A stretch of DNA of 64,000 bases, from positions 46,659,382 to 46,723,381 of the forward strand of contig NC_061863.1 of the NCBI RefSeq assembly GCF_907164915.1, given 5' to 3'. Shown here piece after piece: positions 12,617 to 21,499 of this stretch (its first letter is position 1; each line of letters begins with the position of its first letter). Origin of the DNA: Impatiens glandulifera (lineage: Eukaryota > Streptophyta > Magnoliopsida > Ericales > Balsaminaceae). Both the position numbers and the translations under genes were made by a program. The notes under the pieces were generated by a model. The model saw only the letters and a program-made list of their open reading frames with translations. It searched no databases and was not told the DNA's origin.

Positions 12617-13151
12617 GAGAAATTTGAGGAGATGACCCTAAAAAGAGGTCTAAATGCGGAGAGTGAGGGTCACTAATTTAAATAGCGCTGGTGACTCCTT
12701 TTTTTTCTGACGAAAATGTCCCTATTGCGTCACGCATCCTCAGGTTGCGTGACGCAAATTTTTATTTTTTTATTTTTCAAAAAATTTTAATTATGAATTT
12801 TTTTGGACGAAAATGCCCCAGTTGCGTTACGCAATCGCGTCACGCAACCTCAGTTGCGTTACGCAATCGCGTCACGCAACCTCAGTTGCGTTACGCAATC
12901 GCGTCACGCAACCTCAGTTGCGTTACGCAATCGCGTCACGCAACCTCAGTTGCGTTACGCAATCGCGTCACGCAACCGCGGGACGAAAAAAAAATTTTGA
13001 AAAAATAAAATCCGATTGCGTCACGCAACTGGAGTTGCGTTACGTAAGAGTACAATTGTCATTAAAAAAAAGGGTCACTAGCGCTATTTAAATTATCCAC
13101 CCACACAAATGATAATTCACCCTATCAGTAGGTCATCTGCTCAAATTTCCC
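12617..13151. mobile_element. Foldback MITE with nested inverted repeats and an internal minisatellite
   Basis: The outer ends are inverted: GAGAAATTTGAGGAGATGAC on the left against GGGAAATTTGAGCAGATGAC from the right. They are bordered by a near-perfect 8-bp direct repeat (TATATGAA 12609-12616, TATAGGAA 13152-13159). Inside lies a second inverted pair, TAATTTAAATAGCGCT at 12674-12689 and its complement at 13080-13095. Between these is the 32-bp tandem repeat at 12819-12978, flanked by further TTGCGTSACGCAA-like units (about 12726-12760 and 13015-13045). The ends look Mutator-like but the target duplication is 8 rather than 9 bp, so the superfamily is open. Frames reading through the repeat are artefacts. 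Confidence 0.7.
12819..12978. repeat. Five copies of a CpG-rich 32-bp tandem repeat
   Basis: Units start at 12819, 12851, 12883, 12915 and 12947, each reading CAGTTGCGTTACGCAATCGC then GTCACGCAACCT. The copies are essentially identical; only the end of the fifth differs. Each unit contains two near-palindromes (TTGCGTTACGCAA and TCGCGTCACGCAA) and several CpG sites, in sharp contrast to the AT-rich surroundings. Identity between copies suggests recent expansion or homogenisation. Confidence 0.95.
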
Positions 13152-13159
13152 TATAGGAA

Positions 13160-13321
13160 AAGATAGTGAGTTTATTATAAATTATTTAATTATGTTGTTT
13201 TAATAATTTATAGTTAATTATAATTAATAAAAATATTCAAATAAATTTTATTCTATTTATAAAATTAATTTACATTCTACCCACTTGACACACCTAAAAA
13301 TAGGTGTATGGTGTAAAGACC
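13160..13321. other. Short AT-rich spacer before the CACTA element
   Basis: Nothing recognisable. Confidence 0.5.
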
Positions 13322-14654
13322 CACTATTATGAAGCTAATAGCGATTGGCATTAAAACAATCATTATTACCTTGCTAATAGCGACGAGTCATTACACTATT
13401 ACCTTGCTAATACCAATCGCTATTATACTATATATAACGCCGATTGGTTACAAAATCAATCAGTATACCACCACCATTAAAAAGACTACGAAAAAAAGGC
13501 ACCACGCTTTGCCTCGTTTTGGAAGCATTAAAACCGATTGGTATAGAAACCAATCAGTGAAATCTCCTTAATAGCGATTGGATAAGTGACCAATCGGCGA
13601 TACCTTAAGTTATATTACAGATTGGTACTTATACTAATCGTTATTACCTATAAAACGCTAATTAACCCGAGAGCCTCCCTTGCTCCCGATCTATCAAACT
13701 ATCTTTCTTCCTCTTGCGCGCCAACGTGCCCAAATCCGTCCAAGATCCTTCTAAGCTTCCGTCCAAGATCCATCCAAGCTTCCGGTAAAATATTCCTCCT
13801 TCCTGCACATCTAGATTAACTAGATAGAAAGATCCGTCCAAGATTCTTTTTTTGCACATTGATCTTCGTTTATGTTTTTGATTTTGAACGCTGCCCTCCG
13901 TCATCTCCTGCACATCTTCTCCTCAAGTCTTTAAGTAAGTCTTCTTCTCGCTGCAATGGTTGAATTTAGTGTCATTTGAAATCATGCTAAAAAAATGTTT
14001 GATTAAATGCATTACTCTAAATTAAATCATGCTCACAAGGTGTTTGGTTAAATGCATTTTGTTGAATGTCTATGGCTTTAAACATGATTTAAATGTGTGT
14101 TTTAATGGTTTATGCATGATGATTTTTAAGTTGAATTGAAGTAGTTTCATGATTTGGGGTATTTGAAATGATTAAGAGCCTCACCTTAACAAAAGGGAGT
14201 TGATTTATTTATGATTTATGTTATGATATAGACTAGACTTTGTAATGCTAGGTTTCGAACACCCTCCTATGATATGCTTTTAGGTTTTGATAGAAATTAG
14301 GTTTTAATAGGAATTAGGTTTTGATATGAAATAGTTTTAATTAAACTAGACTATGATTAAGTTGTGTGCAAACTTCTTTTCTCTTCATGAAATGAGCTTC
14401 AATTTTGCCAATTTAATTCCTTATTGTGTTCATCATTATGATGTTAATTTAATTACACAAAACCTAGTCAAATTGAACTTCAATTTTATTAGTAGATGAT
14501 TTGTTTTTTTTATTCCATGTCTTTTTGGTTGAGAGATAGATCGAGGAGTTGTTGAAGACGACTTTTTCCTCGCGTGACCTAAGTTCTTATTCTTTATTTG
14601 AGACCAGAGTTTTTTCTTGAATCCAGGTATGTGCTAAAAGATTATGTGCTTTAA

Positions 14655-14925
14655 TATTTGATTTAGGTTATGATATTGGTTTAGGTTATGATATTTAATT
14701 TAGGTTATAATATTGATTTAGGTTTGACATTGATTTAGGTTTGACATTAATTTAGGTTATGATATGACTTTTTGATATATATGTTTTTTTTATAGATATT
14801 GATTTAGTTTATAATATGATTTTTTGATAGACATTGATTTAGGTTATGATATGACTTTTTGATAGATATTCTTTTCTAATAGATATTGATTTAGGTTTAC
14901 ATTGATTTAGGTTTAGATATGGATA
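14655..14925 (+). repeat. Imperfect TGATTTAGGTTATGATAT array
   Basis: The phrase GATTTAGGTT, alternating with ATGATAT or TGACATT, recurs about ten times just upstream of the TNP2 start. It probably lies in the 5' leader or an intron of the transposase gene. TTTAGG is reminiscent of the plant telomere unit TTTAGGG but the register is not telomeric. Confidence 0.7.
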
Positions 14926-16043
14926 TCCTTGATAAAAAATGGATGATGTATACGGAAAAAGATGGACATTTTCCGGAATACATTCAAGGAGTCGATTATT
15001 TTCTTAGTTTTGTTGTGAGTTTTAGCCGAATTACCAACATTGCATGAACATGCATTAAATGCAGTAATAGAGAATATTTAGACAAACAAGGCGTAAGGAA
15101 ATATTTGATTTTGTATGGAATAAGGAAGAGCTATACATTTTGGAATTGTCATGGGGGAAAACGATGACGCGATGATAGGATTGTTGTACACATTGATAGT
15201 AGTTCTAATTTACAAATCAAAGAAGATAATTTTGGACAACTTTATACTGATGCTACAGTGGATGTAAACTCGGAGCGCAATGATTTTGATGGGGGATGTT
15301 TGTAATTTGAAATATCATAAATGATTTCTATCCACTAGGTGTTGATGCATCAAATGAGGAAGGGGCAAATGGGGATTGGGTAAATGAGGATGGGGCAAAT
15401 TAGGATGCTAAAGACTCTTAAACAAATCTAATGAAGTGTTGTATGAAGGCTCCCGAATTTTAAAGGCATCAACATTATTAAAATTACTCCACCTCAAGAA
15501 TGTTGGGAAATAGACAAATTATTCATTTAACATGTTGTTAAAATTGTTAAAAGAAGAAATATTATCGGTGAATTCTAATCTTCCCGATTCATATTATCAT
15601 TGTAAGAAGTTTCTTATAGAAGTTGGTCTTTCTTATGAAAAGATAGATGCTTGTAAAAACAGTTGTATGTTGTATCGAAAAGATGACAACATTTTGAATT
15701 TTTGTAAAGTGTGCGGAGTTTCTCGGTGGAAAACTAAAGAATCAAGTGGAGAACCTAAGAAGAAAGCGAATGGAAAAACTATCCCCAATAAGGGGATACG
15801 TTACTTCCCACTAATACTGAGATTGAAAAGATTATATATGTGTTCTAAAACTACTCCTTTAATGATGTGGTACAAAGATACAAGAGTTGATGATGAAGTT
15901 TTGCGACATTCCGCTGATTCTTTGGCGTAAAAATCATTCAATGAAGATTATCCTAATTTTGTAATTGAGCCTTTGTAATGTAAGATTTTGTCTCGCAAGT
16001 TATGAATTTCAACCATTTGCAAATGGAAAGACATTGTATTAAT

Positions 16044-16766
16044 GTTTTGAAAACCGTTTCGATTATCAACTCGGAATTTTTGTTTTAACGGTTCAACGAC
16101 TGGACCACCGATCAGACCTTTTTTTTTAATATATTTTAGATGTATTAAATAATTAATTGATTAATTATAAAAAAATCGTGAATAAGAAAAGAAAAAGTTA
16201 TCAGCATTTTGATTGACAACTGAAAATTCAATAAATATATTTTCACCTTTACTGCATATTTACATATATTATTATTATTATTTATTATTAATATTTTTTT
16301 ATCTTTGACATTTTCTTATAAATTTTACTTCTTTTCTCTCATTATCTATAGTAATTCAATCTAATAAGGCTGATTCACTGGAACTAGAAACGATCACACC
16401 CTTTAGGGAGAATGACAACTTGTTTGGAACCATTCGGACCGACGCTGCAAAAGGTCACACTCATCAGGGAGAATGGCTGGTTGTTTGGAATCGATCGACA
16501 CTGCAAACATGCATAGTCATTGGGGGAGAATGGTCTCCCTGTTTGGAACCAACCGAAGCGGCAAACGACCAGTCAACGAGGAGAGAAAGAGAAACGCATA
16601 CATAGGAGATAACCTTTCGAACTAGAAAATTCCGGTTCGAGTCCGGTCAGACCGGATTTTGACCGGTACATAAGGTAATTGTATTGAAGTTAAAAACTAA
16701 ATCGTTCATCTAACCGGTTCGCGGTCGAACCGGTTGAGCCGCCAATTCGACCGCATATTTTAAAAC
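16044..16766. mobile_element. 723-bp insertion inside TNP2 with GTTTTRAAAA inverted ends
   Basis: The left end reads GTTTTGAAAACCG and the right end, reverse complemented, reads GTTTTAAAATATGCGG. Both ends carry GGTTCAAC/GTCGAACCGG motifs (about 16088 and 16640-16740). TNP2 coding sequence stops just before it and resumes just after it, which defines it as an insert. The flanks TATTAAT and TATATAT may be a worn target duplication. No coding sequence is recognised, and the superfamily is not certain. Confidence 0.6.
16390..16567. repeat. Three imperfect copies of a ~59-bp repeat
   Basis: Copies begin near 16390, 16452 and 16511. They share GGGAGAATGG(C/T), then TGTTTGGAA(C/T)C and a (G)C(T/G)GCAAA ending. 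They lie in the middle of the 723-bp insert. The 61-codon frame at 16420-16605 only reads through them. Confidence 0.7.
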
Positions 16767-16931
16767 TATATATCGTATAACATTTGATTTGTGATCTTCA
16801 TTCCTTATAAGTTACTATGACACTTTGTATGAACTCTTGTAATTTTATACTATCCATGTTAATTCCGAGTCTAGAGAGTCCAGGCGATGCAATTGATGTA
16901 TTTTTACCACCGTTAATTGACGAATTAAGTT

Positions 16932-17811
16932 AATTACGGAGTACTAGCGTCGCCAGTACCAAAACCCATTTTTCTCCTCCAACGCCAAACTTAAGCCCAA
17001 AATGCGATTACATCATTTTCTCTCTCCAAAAATACCCAAATATCCGTTCAACTGTTCATTACCCATAAATGAATTAAAAATTCAAAAAAAAAAAACATAA
17101 GTTTATTAATGTTTTGATTTGAATATTAAATTTTTTTATATCATTTATTTTAAACATTTAATTTGGTCCTTTAATTTTTAATTTAATTAAATTTTATATT
17201 TAGTTTTTGTATACAATTTATTTATATGTTTAATTTGTTATTTTATCTTATAAATTAAAAATTATATTTTTAATATATTATAAATTTATAATAATAAATA
17301 ATATTAATAAAAAAACTAAAAAATAACTAAATACAATAATTATATTTCTTAAAAATACTTAAAAATAAAATTACATCTCTTTCCATAATTAAAAATACAT
17401 GTCTTACAATACTTAAAAATAATTTTACATTTTTCACAATTATTAAAAATACATCTCTTACAATACTTACAAATAAAAATTATATTTTCCACAATAATTA
17501 AAAATACAACATAGATAATAAAAATTAACGACAATCACTACAAATATGATTAATAGTCTGGTAAATTAGAATTATTTCCTCCGTTTCTAATGTGTATAAA
17601 TTTTCTTTAACGAGTGTTGAAAAAGTATTGAAGTTTAATTTGTAAATTGATAAATATATAGGTAATTTTTGAAAAAATTTAAAAATTTGTATAAAATTGA
17701 ATATTCCTAGAATATTCTTTTTAAGTTTGAAAATGAGTTTTTAGGTTTGATATGAATTACTGTTTGATGTGACATTTACTGCATTTTGGGTTTGAAAATA
17801 TGTATATAGGT
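16932..17811. mobile_element. Second ~880-bp insertion in TNP2
   Basis: TNP2 coding breaks off after PPLIDEL (ends about 16931) and resumes near 17812. Near the ends an inverted pair is visible: AAGCCCAAAATGCGATTACA at about 16993-17012 and its approximate complement at about 17765-17795 (TTACTGCATTTTGGGTTTG). Exact ends and target duplication are not resolved. An intron is an alternative for part of it, but the length and inverted repeats favour an insert. Confidence 0.5.
17345..17515. repeat. ~54-bp AT-rich tandem repeat, about three copies
   Basis: The unit ACATGTCTTACAATACTTAA... followed by TTTTTCACAATTATTAAAAAT recurs with a 54-55 bp period, the last copy the most complete. On the minus strand it reads as a Cys/Lys-rich repeat peptide (CKYCKRCIFNNC type). 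That is a consequence of the DNA repeat and is not taken as a gene. Confidence 0.75.
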
Positions 17812-18965
17812 TAGAGATGGTCTAATGATGTCTCAACTTCTCATAACTTTAAATTGTGTTCTAGTTTAATATGGACAATAAACGACTTTCCTGCTTTTGC
17901 AAACTTGTTTGGATGGAGTATAAAGGGAAAATTGGCATGCTCATCTTGTAAGAACACTTGCTCTATGAGATTGACAAATGGTAAAAGGAGTGTTACACGT
18001 GTCATCGACAATTTCTCCTACCAAATCATAAATTTCGTAGACAAAAAGAATTGTTTGATGGCACTTTCGAATCGAGAAGTGCACCTCAATTATTATCGGG
18101 ACGTGAGATTCTTAGACAAGTACACGATTTGAAAGGTAGAGTTCTCACTCGAGATCCCACTAGAAAGGATATTGTGAATCATCAAAATCGGGGTGACAAT
18201 TGAAATAAGATGAGTATTTTCTTTGAATTACCTTATTGGAAAGATTTATTGCTGAGACATAATTTAGACGTGATGCATATTGAAAAAAATATATGTGATA
18301 GTGTTCTTGGAACCATCATGGATCTAAAGGAAAGACCAAAGATAATTTAAAAGCACGACAAGATTTGGAGCTCATGAATATACGTCATCATTTACATGCA
18401 GTTGATGTGAGGGGTGTTCTTCAATATCCAGTCGGTCCTTATATATTGCCTAATGAAAATTAAATTAAGTTGTGTCATTTTTTAAAAGACATAAAAATGG
18501 CAGAAGGGTTTTGCTCGAAAATTGGAGAATGTATAAATGTCAAATATTTAAAGATTTCTAGATTAAAAAGTCACGATTGACATATTTTACTAGAGTATCT
18601 TATTCCATTTGCGACATGTGGTTTACTTGAGGAGGAGGTATATGAATCTATTGTGGGCCTTTCAAAGTTCTTTCAGATGTTGTGTTCAAAATCACTATTG
18701 AAAGCCGACTTAGAACAAATTCAGAATGATATTGTTGTAACACTGTGCAAGTTAGAAAAAATATTTCTGCTTGCATTTTTTGACATTATGATACACTTGC
18801 TTGTACATTTAGTAATGAAGACATTGATTGAAGGGCCAGTTCAATATATATGGATGTATACGATAGAACAATATATGAGAACTTTGAAATGATATGTTCG
18901 AAATAAATATCATCCTCAAGTTTTTTATATGTATGAATGTTATCAAAAATTTGATTATGTGTTCA

Positions 18966-19640
18966 ATTTTAATATGTAGCGAGTATATCCAAGAATGTTC
19001 AAGTGGTCGATGCAATGAAGAATATAACAAATGGTTCAAAAATAGAGTGAGCTAACTATTGTGAAATTTCTTTAACAATTTTCTTAAGACGATTCTAAAT
19101 ATCGTTATCTGTAAATTTTAAAGGTTCAACAACTTTTTGACAAAAGCGAAAGAAGTATTGAGCTACAAATATTAGGAACCGGTCTCACTCAATATGCGTT
19201 ATCTTTTATTTAGTGTAAAGTAAATGGATATAAATTCACCACTAGAAGACATGACATTGGATTGAAGACTCCGAATAATGGAATACTCGTGATTGGTTGT
19301 CATGGCACGAAAACATGAAACTATTATGGTGTGTTTATAGATATAATTGAATTCAATACTTTAGTGGTAAGCAAATTGTCGTATTTAAGTGCATTTGATA
19401 TGATGTGCATTCCTGAGGTACAAGATTTCAAACTAATAAATACAAATTTATTAGCCTAAATTATCAATGTAAGTCTCGATATCAAAATAACCCGTTTATA
19501 TTGACAACTCAAGCAAAACAAATATTCTATGCCAAAGATATTGATAATAAACCGGGTTGGGATAATAAACCGGGTTGAGCCCACACTACCGACTAATGAA
19601 AGCACAAATACAGAGTCTTCCAACTCCAAGAGAAGAATAG
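18966..19640 (+). pseudogene. C-terminal TNP2 domain (DUF4216-like) remnant
   Basis: About 19213-19460 reads, across stops, KVNGYKFTTRRHD, GLKTPNNGILVIG, YYGVFIDIIEFNTL. This matches the short domain that follows the TNP2 catalytic region in CACTA transposases. GATAATAAACCGGGTTG is duplicated in tandem at about 19545-19577. Confidence 0.6.
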
Positions 19641-20855
19641 GTAGCAAAAGAACTTTGAATTGTCTAAATTGATGGCTAATGGAGAAAAGGTGCATGTCAC
19701 ATTCTACCCAATTGATAGAAAATCGTGCTGCAAAAATAGGGGCATGTGGAGTTGGCATTTGGGGGCCATTGTTCGAGAGAATAATATTATTCCACATTGC
19801 ATAGTCCATTGGTGCCACCTCACCCCACCGCCTTAGATACTCTGTAGCAATCCGTTATCGTAAGTTAATCATTTTTAATACATTTTCGTTTGAAATTAAT
19901 CATTTATTTCTTATAAATCATTTTATTTCAAGATAAATTTGATTAAGATGATATTGAGAGTCATCGAGTCGACGCCTTGAGACACATGAACACGAGGTGG
20001 AAGGATTGAAGGTATGACATAAATGCCAAGCACGAAGAAATGTGGAAGCAATTAGGGCGGATAAACCTGATGAAATGACCTAACAAGATTGGGAGTGACT
20101 ACTTAAAAACCATTATTTTATCGATAAATTTCAGGTTTCTTCTTTCAAATTTTGTACTTAATATAACATTTTTAATATAACATTATATATATTAATTGCA
20201 CAAACGAAGCACTACCAGCATAAAAAACAAAAAAAATTAAAATATGCACATCAATCTAGTAGCAAATCATTTACACAGTTGCAGCAAGAAATGGTAAAAC
20301 TTATTTTTTAACTTTGTTTTCAAATGAATTAAAATTTAACTTAAAATCTTAGGAAGTGCAAGAAGGATCAATTCCAACGTATGAATATTTTTTTGGCGAC
20401 TAGAACTAAAAAGGATAAAACTATTAATCCACACATATTGGAGAAAGTGGTAAGTATAAAATATGTTACTTTACATTTTATCTATTATTGATATTAACAT
20501 ATTTTGTTGTAGAAAGAATTAAGACATTTGCGAGCTGAATGTCCCGGCATTTCTGATGTCGATTTGGTTGAAGGAGTTTTTGGCCCTCAAGACAAAGGAA
20601 AGATTATATGGATGTGATCAATTTTAGCTTCCCAAGTTCGAGGACCAACACTGTCCAAAAAACAACTACATCGAGATACTATGACAATGTAAAGAAGACT
20701 CGATGATATGGAAGAGACGATGAGGGCTCAAAGGGACGTAAAGAAGGCTAAGATGGCCGATATGGAAAACAGGTTGAAGACTAAAATGAAAGAGAGGATG
20801 AGGATGGAGAATGTTAAAATGGAAGAGAGGATGAGGATGAAGAGAGCCTAGATGA
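19641..20855 (+). pseudogene. Second CACTA protein (Plant_transposase, Ptta/En-Spm type) remnant
   Basis: Short exons of the TnpA-like protein can be read in order. At about 19677-19815 is NGEKVHVTFYPIDRKSC, WSWHLGAIVREN. At about 20203-20295 is TKHYQHKKQKKLK, SSSKSFTQLQQEM. At about 20392-20450 is FLATRTKKDKTINPHILEKV. At about 20515-20615 is KELRHLRAECPGISD, FGPQDKGKIIWM. Intron borders seem kept in places (for example GTAAG near 20450). In En/Spm this protein binds subterminal repeats such as those noted at 13335-13650. Stops (for example after IIWM) mark it as dead. Confidence 0.7.
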
Positions 20856-21388
20856 TGCATCTTATGACATAGTTTATGTCTGGCGGTGAATCAATAAATC
20901 CTATATTCTCTGCCCAATTTACTAATATTTGGCGGTCAATCATCGGGTCAAGGGTCATCAACAACAATTTCATTTGTGCAGCCCTAACAACAAGACGACG
21001 ATGATAATAGGGAATATGCGAATTAAGTAAGAACTTTTTTTATAATTTTGGTTAGATTTCAAATGTTGGTGGAGTACTTTGATTATGTGTTTGTGTTAAG
21101 AACTTCTTTTGTTATGATTTTGGTTCATTTGATGTAATACTTTGATTGTGTGTTTATGTAATAACATTGGTTATGATTTTAGTTCAATTAAGTGTTTATT
21201 GTTTATGGTTTAATTTTCAGTTTTATATTAAGTATTGTAATATTATTAAATTAAATATTTTTAATTATAAAGCATGTAACAATTGATTTATTAACCAATC
21301 ATCACTTCCCCAACATTCTGTAGCCATTGCTTAACAAACCAATTGCTACTTACCCATAAGACTATATCAATTCAGACATCACTTAGTG

Positions 21389-21499
21389 AATCTTAGTCAT
21401 ATTTTACAAAAGACTCTAGATACTAGTCATCCTACTAGTCATCCTTGATAATACAAAAGTAAGTTAAGTTCAATTCCACCTTAACTTTATTTGCGGGCT
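21389..21499. other. Short spacer between the CACTA and LINE remnants
   Basis: No feature seen apart from a local TACTAGTCATCC duplication at about 21421-21444. Confidence 0.4.

Larger units (their letters stand above)
14919..18965 (+). pseudogene. TNP2-type CACTA transposase remnant
   Basis: TNP2 motifs appear in family order. N terminus at 14919 (DKKWMMYTEKDG, EYIQGVDYFLSF). At 15532-15930 is a long clean stretch (DSYYHCKKFLIEVGL, FCKVCGVSRWK, IRYFPLILRLKRLYMCSKT, VLRHSADS). NVRFCLASYEFQPFANG follows at about 15976-16029. After a nested insert come LIPSLESPGDAIDVFLPPL and IDEL at about 16858-16931. After a second insert come IWTINDFPAFANLFGWSIKG (17866 on), FFELPYWKDLLLRHNLDVMH and IEKNICDS (about 18220-18305), then LVHLVMKT with a C-terminal tail to about 18965. 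Intact TNP2 binds and cuts element ends. Internal stops (for example 15928, 18201, 18462) and shifts make this non-functional. Confidence 0.85.
13322..21388 (+). mobile_element. Degenerate CACTA (En/Spm) transposon
   Basis: The left end reads CACTATTATGAAGC and the right end closes with TAGTG (21384-21388), the CACTA signature. Subterminal arrays of CGATTGGT/ACCAATCG in both orientations fill 13335-13650 (for example 13341, 13413, 13440, 13536, 13575, 13620). Related ACCAATTGC motifs lie at 21290-21350. Between them are remnants of TNP2 transposase and of the second protein, in the order usual for plant CACTA elements. The 3-bp flanks (ACC left, AAT right) do not match, so either an end is misplaced by a few bases or the target duplication has decayed. 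The element is dead: many stops and at least two nested insertions. Confidence 0.75.

Noticed and set aside
12819..12978. CRISPR-like regular repeat
   Set aside because: Units abut without spacers and the sequence is a plant nuclear genome; it is a minisatellite.
12691..13091. Three overlapping frames with repeated RNRVTQPQLRYAIASR-like peptide
   Set aside because: All are readings of the 32-bp tandem repeat. A period of 32 is not a multiple of 3, so all three frames give the same peptides in rotation; there is no coding signature.
16637..16660. GGTTCGAGTCC resembling a tRNA T-arm
   Set aside because: No acceptor, D or anticodon arms can be drawn around it. It belongs to the GGTTCGA-rich end of the 723-bp insert.
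19456..19818. 120-codon minus frame in the CACTA element
   Set aside because: The plus strand there carries recognisable CACTA protein remnants; the minus frame is a shadow.
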